From Phascolomyces articulosus (Eukaryota > Mucoromycota > Mucoromycetes > Mucorales > Lichtheimiaceae), in assembly GCA_025677815.1 (NCBI GenBank), contig JAIXMP010000004.1, positions 1,550,001-1,614,000 of the forward strand: DNA of 64,000 nt. Direction: 5' to 3'. Made by a program: the position numbers and the translations under genes. A model generated the notes under the pieces. That model was not told the origin of the DNA and did no database searches. It was given only the letters and a program-made list of their open reading frames with translations. Shown here in pieces: positions 11,082 to 22,002 of the stretch (positions within the stretch are counted from its first letter, which is position 1; every line of letters starts with the position of its first letter).

Positions 11082-13003
11082 ATGGGTATCTTTACCGAGG
11101 AGGTACAAAAAACGTCAATTACCTTTTATGTTGGTATGTTCTTTTTTTTTTCTATATATTATTGTTGTCAATCGTTTATTTGATTCCATTGTGTTAAATT
11201 CCGATCAATGTTTTTTTTTTTGGGATGGCTGTTTTAAAATAGAAAGGTTATCAAACTATGAAGAAATTGATTGGTACATTGTTCAACAATTGATCGAGTC
11301 CATTCAAATGCAAGAAGCTGGACCAAGGGAAGCTATTGAAGCTGTAAGAAAGCGACTTAAACATGGAACAACACAGCAAAAACTTCGAGTTATCGATGTA
11401 TGGTATTTCTCAATTTACAACATAAGCATAGGGTATATATAGAGAGAGACTGATCCAAGGTGTTATTATTATATAGGTACTTAAACTACTCATGGAAAAT
11501 ACTAGTGAGAAATTTCATCGTAAGTTAAAGGGTTTTTACAAAAGACGAAAGGGAAGATGGATTGATTCCAAAAGGAGGATAGAAGGGGGAAAGGAAATAT
11601 AAGGGAAAATGTGGGATAAGATAAATATTGATAACATATAAAAAATATACACTTTTATTAGGACAACTTTTGTCAAACGAAAAAATGCGAGAACGACTTG
11701 ATCTAATCGTGTCTTCATCAGTAAGTGAAAAAAACCATAACTCCTCCTCTTCTTTACACACATAAGAAAATCCTGTTTTTCTTTTATCCCTTTTAAACCC
11801 CCCCCTTCCCTTTTTTCTTAACGGATATTTATAAATTTATAGAGTGAAGAAGTCAAAGTTCGAAAAGCTTTATTAAGTGTATTAGGAGCATGGGCAGTAA
11901 AATACAAGAGTGAACCAGGAATGTATGTAATAGCTGAAATGTATGAAAATGGACGCAAGAAATTAAATTTGGTAATTTTTATTTTTATTTTTGGAGTTTG
12001 TTGTTGTGTGTAAATCACAAAAAGGTGTATGTATTGACAAATAAAATATTGGGTTATATTAGCCAAAAAGAACAGGAAGTGGAAGTACAGGAGCATCATC
12101 AACGCCACGATCACCCTCGTCAGAAGTAACCCCTGTAATGCCACCTCGTCCTTCACCACCTTCATCACAACAAAAACGACAATCCCTACCACCGGCTGCA
12201 CGTAACACAGAAGTACGTACAAAACCGCGAAGTAGTAGTACCGTTGGATCCACCACCAATAACAACAACAATAATGGAGGTGGTAGTGGTAGTAATACAC
12301 CTCGACGAACATTTAATTTGGAACAAGCCAAGCCAAAAATCATCCAAGAAGTGGCTTTAGCCAATCAAAATGTCAATAATTTGGTGAATGCATTGAAGTT
12401 TATCAATACAAGTGAAGATCGATGGGAAATTGATTTACAACATGATGCAAAACTTCAAGATTATCGTCAAAGATGTGAAGAATCGAAAAAGAAAATCGTT
12501 CGTTATGCAAGATTAGTGGAGGATGAAGAATGGATTGGTACTTTGTTGGCTACCAATGAAGAGTTGTTAAAGGCTTTGGAAATGTATGAAATGTTATCGA
12601 TTGGTGAAGTACCCAACAATATGCCATCCACACCTCCTTCTCCCTTATCACCTCAACATACTCGATCTCCTCCAGCACCACCACCATCCTCTGGATTACG
12701 TACAGAAGAAACGATGCGTACATTGGCTGGATTGCAATTATCAGCAACTCCTCCACCTAATACTGATAGCAATACATCAGTAGAAAGTGAGAATCCATTT
12801 GCGGATCCTTTTGCAGACCCTGTGACACCTGTAAATGAAGATACTCATCATAGTGGAGATAAAAAACGTTTGGGGTAAGACATTTTATAGTTCTGTTGTA
12901 ACACATATCTTGCAGAGGAGTTGAAGGTCTTTTAAAAAAAACTCTAAATTTTTAATATCTTTTTTTTTTTTTTTTTTTTCATTATAGTGAATTGATTCTT
13001 TAA
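11082..13003 (+). CDS. LSB5: LSB5-like VHS-GAT domain adaptor
   Basis: Likely links ubiquitin and Arf-type signals to actin-dependent endocytosis, as Lsb5 does. Exons are 11082-11133, 11243-11397, 11477-11519, 11662-11720, 11843-11971, 12063-12874 and probably 12988-13003 (421 aa). The N-terminal VHS domain spans about residues 1-145 (YEEIDWYIVQQLIESIQ, EAIEAVRKRLKHG, LRVIDVLKLLMENTSEKFH). A Ser/Pro-rich linker with an Asn run follows, then a GAT-type three-helix region (residues about 230-320: IIQEVALANQNVNNLVNALK, DYRQRCEESKKKIVRYARL, LLATNEELLKALEMYE). The tail carries proline clusters and NPFADPFADP, a candidate EH-domain or adaptor ligand. Reading straight through stops at 12876-12878 after KKRLG. 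A consensus donor at 12875 and a T-rich acceptor at 12987 instead give the short tail GELIL. Both ends are possible. Confidence 0.87.
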
Positions 13004-14040
13004 AAAAATGATTTTTTTTTTTTTGCATTATTAGAAAACAAACATGTTCCCTTTTTTTTTTCTATATACATATATCTTTTTTACATTCTATATTACCAAC
13101 AACAACAGTAACTTAAATTTTATGATGCTTTATTTGTATTTCTTTCTTTTTTTTTGTGACCAAAAATATTATATCTGTAGGAAATTGAATTTTGATCATT
13201 ATCATTATTGATGAAGTGCTTCGAGATTGGGATATCAATGTGGGATGGAATGAAAGGTGATAAGGATTTGCTTGGGTTGCCGTTTGGGTTTTTTTGTTGT
13301 TATTAGTATTGTTTATCTGGCAATAGAATTGCTTATGCCTATTGCGCAAACCAAAGTTTCGCAAAAAGGTGGGATTGCTGACTGTATGTACTGTTTGTAA
13401 CACCGAGATAGCTTTTCATCATATATAATGCGCTGAAGTAGATTGATGCAGAAAATGGATATTACTAACATCCTTGGTTATTATATGTTGTGATAGGTTG
13501 ACAGAAATGTTACTTAAATTTAGCTTTATATATTTGTAACGAATATAATGCGTATATTACGTGGACACTCTTTGTTTAACGGTTATATATTCGCGCGTTT
13601 ATTATTTAGAATATTATTTATTAAAAAATATTCATATATTACATCACATGCATCTTAATAATAAATCCTTGGTACCAACACTTCTTAATGTTCCGATAAA
13701 TCAGTGATGTGCATTTCAGATTTCCCATATTATTTTCGCTTGTTCGTTGAAAATAGGGAACTGTCTATTTAAATATTTTTATACATTCTTATTAGTAAAT
13801 ATGTTTCGTTTAGCTATAAATAATACTGGAAAAATAGTATGTTACATTACCTATTCAACACTAAATCAAAGCTGTCTTTGTTTTGTATTGTTATATTGAA
13901 AATAGGGCAGGCAAGATAATATTGGATATGATTCTTAACTTGAGTTTCATATTTTACTAATTGTAAAATATGAATATACCCCATATGAAAACAATATCTA
14001 TCCAATTCGCTATCATCAAGGGCAACGACACTAAAAACTC
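13004..14040. other. AT-rich intergenic, no gene seen
   Basis: Several T runs (about 13014-13025 and 13050-13060), likely part of the terminator and 3'UTR of the upstream gene. No coding frame could be supported. Confidence 0.5.
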
Positions 14041-14215
14041 ACACACTCAAAAAAGAGAACCGAGAGCGTGCCGCCACTTTTCGAAGGGATTTCTCCTGGC
14101 CAAGGAGAGCCAGGAAGCTTCATAAGCAGACCGCCGGGCGGACGGGTTGTAGTTTCCAAGCCTTAACCAAGTCCCTCGGCAAGGAAAATACCCCTTGTCA
14201 TCTTTGTTATATCAA
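14041..14215. other. GC-rich island with strong hairpins, possible ncRNA
   Basis: About 170 bases of clearly higher GC sit inside AT-rich DNA. CCTGGC-N8-GCCAGG (about 14095-14114) and CCGCC-G-GGCGG (about 14130-14141) form short strong stems. On the minus strand one frame is open for about 50 codons and ends ALGSLF. It could be a structured RNA gene, a coding exon of a minus-strand gene, or a mobile-element remnant. I cannot decide between these from sequence alone. Confidence 0.3.
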
Positions 14216-14247
14216 TTAAGTCCGAGTTCTTGCGATTTTTGATGCAT

Positions 14248-14645
14248 TTAGTCTTTGGGATCCTGAAGAAAAAAGAAAAAAAAAAGAGGTTTAATCAGTT
14301 TTTCTTTCCTAGCATATGAGACAAACCAACAAGCAAAGCACAGTAAATCACGTGGTTCAGTAGCAACAAGTTTTCCTGTGGCCAACCTATCCCCTCCCCG
14401 CATATCCTCCCTTTTCAATACTTGCTTGAGCCACAGAAATTGAACGCGAGATAGATCCGTAGACAATAAAATAGTGCCAATATGACGTCTCAAACAACAA
14501 TTCGAATGTGGTAAACTACTATGATCAATGGACATGAAGAGCAATATGACACCACCAAAAATGATGGCTCTCAACATAGGAAACGCCAGAATATAGTACC
14601 TATTATATGCAAACCAAGCAGAAAGATGTGACACCAACAAGTATA
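14248..14645 (-). CDS. Unrecognised ORF with one hydrophobic segment
   Basis: An open minus-strand frame of about 130 codons, preceded by an acceptor-like TGTCTGCAG (about 14646-14654). It therefore looks more like an internal or terminal exon than a complete gene. The N-terminal part contains a candidate membrane segment (MLRAIIFGGVILLFMSI). The rest is basic with several Cys. A further minus-strand open stretch at about 14655-14800 contains CGAIDVGASVRHERDKRRKE and a C-x2-C pair, but I could not splice the two convincingly. It could be a degraded gene. No family recognised. Confidence 0.28.
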
Positions 14646-15132
14646 GCTGCAGACACAGAAGACAATGATTTAGTCCACAGTTGACACGAAAAGCAAGATC
14701 TCACACTTCCTCCACTGTATTTAATGTATTCTTTCCGACGTTTATCTCTTTCATGTCTTACTGAAGCACCAACGTCAATCGCTCCACATGAATAACAAAG
14801 AGATTAAAACCTTGTCTGACGACCACATTCTGTAAGTGTTCTAGAATATATTATTGCTGCACATTAAGCAGTTATGTTCCCAAATACTTAATGTTATTTT
14901 TTTTTTTGATAGTTCCTTGGATCAAATTTACCAATTTATCTCATCACATAAAACTGCCTACTTAAAACATATGGATAATACATAAATATACCAAAATTTA
15001 CTTTTATCTCGACCAAATGACGTGGAGTGCCGAAATGACCAATGTAAGAAACGCTTTTCACCTTGATAATATTGAAAGTGTAGTACTAAATATATAATAA
15101 TAACCATCTTCTTTTTGTTGTTGTATGCTAGA

Positions 15133-15958
15133 TAGTTCCTTGGCTATGGTTTTTTGAAATATGATGATTCTGGTTTGCTGGTTGGCGAAAATGGTGTCGA
15201 TGAAGAAGAACGAATGAAGAATCATAGAAAATCGTGCATTGAATGTTTGTTTGAGGCTAGCCAGCAAGATGATGAATTAGTAATGATTATTGCTGATGTT
15301 TTCAACATGCCTTTTTTTTTTAAAAAAAAAAGCATCCAGCTGGACTGATCATAAGCATACCGAAAATACTTTTGGTCATCTTTACTTTGACGTTTTTCTT
15401 CAACTTGTGTTCTGTCAAAACTCAAATTGTTCGCTCCTTCTTAAATGGTATGTGATGCTTATATGTTATAACATATGTTGATACTAAGAAACCTATGAAA
15501 TTCATAACAATGTGTATTAACAAAAAGTAATCACAAAAATATCTATAGATCAAATTCAATACTGTTTGCTTGTGGAAATTGGGAGCAGTGTTTGAACCTG
15601 ATTTGACAGTGTATATCGAAAAAAGAAACCAAAAGTTCGACCTTTTGGCAATGGAGATGAAGAAACCTAAGTCTTTAGGTCCCGGTCCCTGTATTGATAT
15701 GACAAAATTAGGAAAAGAAATGAAACTGATGATTGATGATTTGGTACTGGCCGGAGTAAGCAACCCCAAAGTATGTGACATGCTTGCGCGAGGTAAGTTC
15801 TTTGCATATTTGTGCTTGCGAATGAATGAGTAACACTGTAAAATAACACAGGTGAAGCCTGTATTTCGAATGCATTTATAAATGAAGGAATGCTTGTGGT
15901 GACGGATTTAAACAAGTTTAAACCTGTGACAGATATTACTTGGCCCGAACATTATTAG
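15133..15958 (+). pseudogene. Broken member of a Mucoromycota hypothetical family with a D...ExK motif
   Basis: Fragments of one protein lie in several frames. The first is an N-terminal piece (GLLVGENGVDEEERMKNHRK, then CIECLFEASQQDDELVMIIA), ending at a poly-T/A tract near 15310-15330. The core is at 15570-15833 (TVYIEKRNQKFDLLAMEMKK, then IDMTKLGKEMKLMIDDLVLA). A last piece after a short intron ends in ITWPEHY. The core resembles a repeated Mucoromycota family as I remember it. The FDLLAMEMKK segment matches the D-x(n)-E-x-K layout of PD-(D/E)XK nuclease folds; this is an inference, not a demonstrated activity. Gaps and frame changes indicate decay. A second broken copy lies at 34759-35878. 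Confidence 0.45.
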
Positions 15959-16269
15959 AAGTCTGTTCCAACTTATGAAGGTTGTTGGTAGAGTCTCTGG
16001 GGGGGGGTTCTTTGGTGAAACAAAATGTTTGCTTCAGACACTAAGCAATCTATTTTAAAGGAAAGGGAATCATTACTACCCATGTTATGGAATTGCATAA
16101 TTCTATTGGAAACAAAAACCCAAGCCAATTTACTCTCTCTTGTACACAGAAATCCTTCGAGCAACCAATACGAATATTGTACAGTCGTTTTCTTCCTTTT
16201 TATCTTCTCTCCATACAAGACTTTTCTTTATTATTTAATTATTATATTTTTTTGCTACGTATCTAATTG

Positions 16270-16785
16270 TATTCGTATGGTAAAGATTTTGAGAAGATTT
16301 GAATATGTTATGAAATAATAATAAATGTGCGAAATGGTTAAAATTAGAATAGACATTGTGGAAATTGTGTATAAATACCTACGTGTCTTGTAAATGAATA
16401 ATCATTGACATAAAGAAATAAAAAAAAGAAAGAGTCCAAGTTGACGTCTTCAGTACGAGATTGTATAATGAGTTAACATTATATATTAAATAACCCCTGA
16501 TGCAGGGGAGAAGCCTCCTGTTGTGGAAGTGAACAGTTCTCTTTTTCTAAATTTAAATTTTGCTTGTTCTCTATGTGGTCCAGCCCCATTTTAGGATACA
16601 TTGAACCAGGGAAAAAAAAAATATAATGGGTAGACAAAGGTAACGTTTTGAAAGAAATTGCATGCTTATTATTGGTGCCTTTTATACTTTTTTATTTTAT
16701 ACAATATAATACTCGTATCATTATTGCAATATACAGTGGTACGTAAAGTATAACACAAGGAAAATAAGAGTCTAATAATGAATGC

Positions 16786-16817
<32 letters not shown>

Positions 16818-17222
16818 GTGCTCCTTCATTTTGTAAAATTATATAAATATACATATAATTAGAATTATGTTATCGTTAGCAAAACAATAAGTTCCATATA
16901 ACATTTCTGAAAATCCGTATATTTATTTTACATTGGCATTATTACAAGTTACTATATAATATATACATCACAACATATAAAGTCATTAAATAACAACTCT
17001 CTTACAACGTATAATATCATGATGATGATCCGTACCATTATTGCTATCGTTGGTTTAACTACAGTTCTCTCCATTAGTACAATGGCTGCTCCCGGTGGTT
17101 TTGTAATCCTTGAACACCCTGTGCCTCTTCCAATTCCACAAACTCCAGTTACTCCTCCTCCATCAACACCACCACCGATTCACCCTAAAGTAGATTCAAC
17201 TGGCTTTTACGGAAGCTGAACT
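16270..17222 (+). repeat. Segmental duplication, copy 1
   Basis: Aligns by eye with 17915-18716. Shared landmarks, in order: AAGATTTTGAGAAGAT/AAGTTTTCGAGAGGAT, TTGTGTATAAA, CAGCCCCA/TAGCCCCA, TTGAACCA, TATACAATATAATACTCGTA/TATAATACCCGTA, GCAAAACAATAA, TATATAATATATACATCACA, AACAACTCTCTT and the start of the secreted protein gene. Noncoding identity is moderate, so the duplication is not recent. Confidence 0.8.
17019..17219 (+). CDS. Small secreted proline-rich protein with VDSTGFY tail (copy 1)
   Basis: 66-aa single-exon ORF beginning MMMIRTIIAIVGLTTVLSIS, a basic start plus hydrophobic core typical of a signal peptide. A likely cleavage site lies near TMA-A (about residue 23). The mature part is about 43 residues, has no Cys, is rich in Pro and Thr, and ends VDSTGFYGS. 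Upstream is a TATATAATATATA box about 65 bp before the ATG. Its paralogue at 18496 keeps the signal peptide and the VDSTGFY tail while the proline-rich middle has diverged. That pattern suggests the tail and the secretion signal are what selection preserves. It is not a known family to me. Structural wall peptide, hydrophobic coat, signalling peptide or effector are all conceivable. Confidence 0.7.
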   Translation: MMMIRTIIAIVGLTTVLSISTMAAPGGFVILEHPVPLPIPQTPVTPPPSTPPPIHPKVDSTGFYGS

Positions 17223-17914
17223 GGCTATTGTTGGTGATGATAATATCCTTTCTTCATACCCTTAATGCGTAAAAAAGCAAGAAAGATTACGGACGGAAGT
17301 ACTCATCATCATCTTCTTTTTTACTTATTTGTTTATATAAATCATATACCACCTACGCTTCAATTATTCCTTTATACTTCATCATCACCCTATATTATAT
17401 ATCTTTTTTTTTGTTATTTTATATATTTAATGTAATATAATTCACCAACGTCTCTTTATTCTTTCTATTCTCTTTTTTTATATTATTTTTTAAATAATTA
17501 TAACGAAAACAATAAATATGATTTTTCTCTTTGTCAGTGAAAATAGCAATATTAGTCGATAATGTGAAAATAATAGTATAATTAAAATCTACCAGGTGCT
17601 CATTGAGAAAATCTTAAAAAAATAGTATTGATTGGAAGTACGTATGGAGGGAGATGTAAATTTGTTTCAGTATCTATTATCTTTATTTGTATCTTGATCA
17701 TAAAGTGTAGTAATAACTGACATATTATTTTTCAACTGTTTAATCACCATAACTGCAAATTGATTTTTTTTCCAAGCAATAACTGGGGTATATTGGGGCT
17801 GTCAAACCAATAAAGTTATTACTGCATTACAATAAAACAAACTTCGATAAAAGTGTGTTACACACATGGGATTTTTTATTATTTATCTTCCTTTGTTATC
17901 TATTAATACATTTC
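17223..17914. other. Spacer between duplicated secreted-protein units
   Basis: 3'UTR-like AT-rich sequence after copy 1, then unique sequence up to the second duplication unit. No additional gene seen. Confidence 0.5.
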
Positions 17915-18716
17915 TGTGCTAAAGTTTTCGAGAGGATCTGAATATGTTATTACAATAGTAAATATGCAAATGATTAAAAATAGTAGAAGAATAAATTTTA
18001 TGGCTATTGTGTATAAACATTCATGGATTTTGTGACAAATTCTTCTCTTGTTCCTTAATTAGATTGTGTTTGTTCTTTGCGTGATCTAGCCCCACATCTA
18101 TTATATTGAACCATGAAAAACAATGAACAGTGTTTGGAAGACGTGTGTTTATTACATAATATTTTTTTTATAATCCTTTATCTTATATAATACCCGTATT
18201 ACCGTAATATACAATGACATGTAAAATATAATGACACAATGAAAATATGAGCATAATAGAATACAAAAAAATTCACAGAGATATATACTCGATTCTTTAT
18301 TTTGTAAAAACATATAAATATACAACGCATAAGCAGTAATAGCATTTTATCATTTGCAAAACAATAATACGTTCCGTATAATATTTCTGAACAACCATAT
18401 ATATATATTACACTGGAATTACAAGTTGCTATATAATATATACATCACATACAAAGTCATTCAAGAACAACTCTCTTCTTACAACATATAACGATATGAT
18501 GATGATCCGTACCATTATTGCTATCGTTGGTTTAACTACAGCTCTCTCCATTAGTAGTACAATGGCTTCTCCTCCCCCTGATAGTCCAATAACAATCATT
18601 GGCGGCCCTATGGTATTTGAACCTCTACCGCCTCCTCCCCCTCCTCCGACAACATCACGTCCACCACCAATGCCAACTGTAGATTCAACTGGCTTTTACA
18701 CCAATGATCATTGAAC
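17915..18716 (+). repeat. Segmental duplication, copy 2
   Basis: Partner of 16270-17222 in direct orientation, with landmarks in the same order and a period of about 1.5-1.65 kb. It carries the second secreted proline-rich gene at its 3' end. Confidence 0.8.
18496..18714 (+). CDS. Small secreted proline-rich protein with VDSTGFY tail (copy 2)
   Basis: 72-aa single-exon ORF. The first 20 residues are almost identical to copy 1 (MMMIRTIIAIVGLTTALSIS), with likely cleavage after STMA. The mature part contains a run of eight prolines with flanking Pro-rich text, and ends VDSTGFYTNDH. Like copy 1 it lacks cysteines and is preceded by TATATAATATATACATCACA and AACAACTCTCTT, indicating a co-duplicated promoter. 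Compared with copy 1, only the signal peptide and the VDSTGFY heptapeptide are conserved. Function unknown. Confidence 0.7.
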   Translation: MMMIRTIIAIVGLTTALSISSTMASPPPDSPITIIGGPMVFEPLPPPPPPPTTSRPPPMPTVDSTGFYTNDH

Positions 18717-20414
18717 ATATTGTCGCTAATGTTAGATATTATCCTTCGAACTCTATTGTCAAAAAAATACTATTATTCTTCTTTCTATTTTTTTTCTGCT
18801 TATTTATGTAAACTTTATATTACACCATGATTATCGCTTCTTTATACATCATTACCGTGTATGTCTCTTTGTATTACTTTATAAATACCTAGAATTATAC
18901 GTAATAAAATAAACTGCTATTATTATATAAAGTGATCATACGTTTCAAAATCTTCATAATATTTTCTTACGTATATTAATATAAATATAGAATCAACTTT
19001 AAATATTTATACACTATAAATTATCTTTATCTAACAATAAATGTCATACTTATTACTGTGTGCTACCATATATAAAACTCATGTCAATGATATGCGTGCT
19101 GAATGCAGGGGCAATGAGGATGGTTTTTAAATACTTTCTATTTCTTAACAGAGTATACTCTTAACAGTGACAGTGGAGGTCTTTTTTTTAATATACACTA
19201 TATATATATATATATATCTTTTCATTATCCTGTAATTACATAACACATATTAAAAAAAACTGATCACGGATCCTATGATAAAATTGTATCATTGTTTCAT
19301 TATGATTTATTGGATGAAATGGTTTGATCTTTTTCTTTTTCAAGCATATCATGATACGTAATAAACAAAGAAATAAGGTGGGGTGGTGAGTATGGATGGG
19401 AATATATACAAATAGCCGTAGTAGATACAGACTGATATCCTATTATAGTATTGATATAATGTTACAAAATAAGCATGTCGAATAATAATATCATGTTGAA
19501 TTATCATTGTTAAGAATAACAAAGTAAAAAGGTCAAAGGCAAAAAGGGTGATGTTTTCACAGATGGTTATAATAAAAAGGAATCGACATTGAAGACTTGA
19601 TTTAAAAAGATATATAGTAGATTGATATAGTATAATAGTATCAAGAAATGCAATAATATACTAGCTGCTTATACTCTTAAATCGAAGACATTCATTATAC
19701 ACATTTTTTTTCTTTTTTTAGAAAAGAAAAATAAGAAGGGCACTGATACTATGAACCTTTCATTATGTTTCATTTTGCTGTTTGTTGTTTTATATATTTT
19801 TTTTAAAATATATCTTCAATCAAAAAATACGTAGCACATAGAAAGAAACCTATTAATTTTATTGTATCGCAAGTACAGAGAGTTAAAGAAAATTGTGAAA
19901 TACTACATAATAATCCTCCTTATTGATTTTAGTTTACTTTTAAAATCACGCATAAATTAAAGGATATTAGCTATCATTTCATTGTTTCTTCATGGGTTCT
20001 TTTGTATTCCAAAAGTTATTAATAATACACGGTGATTCTAGACACAATCTATTCTGTGCTGAACAACAAAAAGGCACCGCTTTTATCTATTAATATATCA
20101 CTGGATAATGAAATGATAAAGTTAAATATTACTACGAGATTGTTGATATTGGTCTGGGATCTAGGACGAAAACATGATATCATAATGAAAAACAAAACTT
20201 AATGCTAAGTATTCTTATATATAATGCATACGTAATATAAACAACGAGATAATGAAATTAGCTATCATCTATAATATGTATTATCCTTTTCCTTCTTAAT
20301 TAGAAAAATTATATATATACAAGTCAAGACCACCTTGTCCTTTAGTATTAAAAGAACAACTTATATTTGACTAAAATACACTCTAAACAACATCATACAT
20401 CGATTCTTTTTACC
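18717..20414. other. AT-rich intergenic, no gene seen
   Basis: Long AT-rich gap with a TA repeat near 19198-19215 and several A/T runs. No supported coding frame. The last 100 bp include ATTATATATATACAAG (about 20309-20324), a TATA-like element for the next small gene. Confidence 0.5.
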
Positions 20415-20588
20415 ATGATTGCCCGTAACAGTGTTACTTTGTCTGGTTTTATTATCTTTTTTTTCTTAGTTATTCTATTGATGGCCGCTCGTTCTTTGGC
20501 TGCTGATTTTGAGACTACCCAGGCACCTGAAGAATCACCAGAAGAGCCCAAGCTACCAGAAGCGGATAGAAAATTTGGTTTTTACTAA
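20415..20588 (+). CDS. Small secreted acidic protein ending in FGFY
   Basis: 57-aa ORF from ATG 20415 (context TACCATGAT). In-frame sequence extends upstream without another ATG, so this start is preferred. A strong hydrophobic segment (SGFIIFFFLVILLMAARSLA) is followed by a likely cleavage site after SLA-A, near residue 30. The mature peptide is about 27 residues, acidic and Pro-rich, without Cys, ending EADRKFGFY at the very C-terminus. Overall sequence differs from the two upstream mini-proteins, but architecture matches: signal peptide, short Pro-rich body, and a D-x3-GFY tail (DSTGFY versus DRKFGFY). I treat it as a possible third family member. The match is short and could be convergent or chance. 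Confidence 0.55.
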   Translation: MIARNSVTLSGFIIFFFLVILLMAARSLAADFETTQAPEESPEEPKLPEADRKFGFY

Positions 20589-21394
20589 TGTTCAGTTCAT
20601 TGTATGCCATAATAATATTTCTTCTTACCCCTTTCTTTTCTTACATATCAAATACCCTTTTTTTATGTTATTTTTTTTAAAGAAATATGAATTATTACGT
20701 TGTTTGATGTTTATTATTTTATGTATCGTGAACACTATTATTACAAGTATACCCTATCATACTAGTACTCTATATTTCTTTCTTTCCTGTCTATTTTTTT
20801 CATATAATAATAAAGTTGAAATGTTTTCATATTTTTTTTTCCGGTTCCTGGATTTATGATGCAAGAAGCACGAAAATGGATTCCGAAAACGCCGAATTCA
20901 TGCTAATTTCACCATAAAGGTTCATAATGAATTGTTACACGAGGGTAAAGTGTGGGTAAACAACTGAAAATTTATGAATTATATTTTTATATGCTTTATT
21001 ATTATACCAATATCAGTTATTTATCCATCATCGTCACCCTCATCTGAATTATTATTCAATAAAAAATAGTGTGATAATATATGATTATATCGAAGCTGTT
21101 GTGAATGATCATATAATCATACATTTAGATTATTCAATCATCATCATAATAAAAAACCTATAAGAATAATAAAAAAATACAGACTAAAAAAATAAATTAT
21201 TTGGACTTCCCACGGGATATAATTGGTTCCATATATAAAAATAACACTTTATATATATCACGTAACACATTGATAGTATATGACAATGTATTATGAATAC
21301 TAATGATTATGATAAGGTGTATATTTTATTACATGGCACTGATAGCAAAGGAGAAGAAGAAGGCGATCATTATAATATAATAGACTATGTTTAT
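20589..21394. other. Intergenic between convergent small genes
   Basis: AT-rich, containing the 3' ends of the secreted mini-protein gene (plus) and the 78-aa gene (minus). The long 20509-20859 frame overlapping the mini-protein has biased hydrophobic composition from AT-rich codons. I do not support it. Confidence 0.45.
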
Positions 21395-21689
21395 TTATTG
21401 TTTGTTTTTCATGATGGGAGTAGTAGAAACCATCATATCTTGTTGACATTGCTGTCTTGTCATTGCAACCATACGACGCCATTGAGAAAGACGATTGGTT
21501 TCATTAGAAAGTGCTTGATGACATACTTGAGCTAGATAGATATTTCCTTTTTAGTGTGAATATCATCGAATGCATTGCATAATAAAATGTATAGTGTAAA
21601 TTACCCCGCAATGAAAAGGTTTGGTCCATAAGATGATTACAGAAATATTCCAACTCTTGAACATCCAATACATGTTGAATATTCTCCAT
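21395..21689 (-). CDS. Unrecognised 78-aa protein, two exons
   Basis: Exon 1 is 21605-21689 and exon 2 is 21395-21546 on the minus strand, joined by a GTAATT...AAAAAG intron of 58 nt. The result starts MENIQHVLDVQELEYFCNHL and continues MDQTFSLRGNIYLAQVCHQ, then ALSNETNRLSQWRRMVAMTR, ending PIMKNKQ. The composition is that of a soluble, largely helical small protein with a mixed charge pattern, possibly a subunit of a complex. There is no signal peptide and no membrane segment. I do not recognise the family. The clean splice and absence of internal stops in AT-rich DNA are the main support. Confidence 0.55.
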
Positions 21690-22002
21690 ATTTGAATAGT
21701 TGTTTGATTGAAAGGATTATTTTTTTTATTACGTGTGTGAGTGAAATGTTGTGTGAGAGAAATATTTTATTTATTTGTTTTTTTTCCCATGAGCTAATAA
21801 ACAACATGATGTACAGCTTTTTATATAACAACTAACTCTTCTAATGCACACATGACTCTTTTGAAATTTTTTTGCTTTCGTCATAAACTTTTTTTTTAAT
21901 ATAAAAAGGAGAAAAAAAAGGTGAAAGGAACTCGTTGTTATTTCAACTTCTTTTTCTTCTTTTTATATCTATTACGTATTTCCACCCCACTCTCTCTTTA
22001 TC

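Noticed and set aside
11818..12364. Long minus-strand ORFs rich in Tyr, His, Leu and Val
   Set aside because: Antisense shadows of the Pro/Asn/Gly-rich part of the VHS-GAT gene.
16025..16318. 97-codon ORF after the first hypothetical-family relic
   Set aside because: The second half is low-complexity Phe/Tyr/Ile. The first half might be a distant remnant of the relic, but I could not support it.
16785..16811. TA microsatellites here and at about 22660, 32209 and 36209
   Set aside because: Ordinary AT-rich simple repeats; no evidence of function.
20509..20859. 116-codon ORF overlapping the FGFY mini-protein
   Set aside because: Composition is dominated by Phe, Leu, Ile and Tyr from T-rich DNA. 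The start overlaps the signal-peptide gene in another frame.
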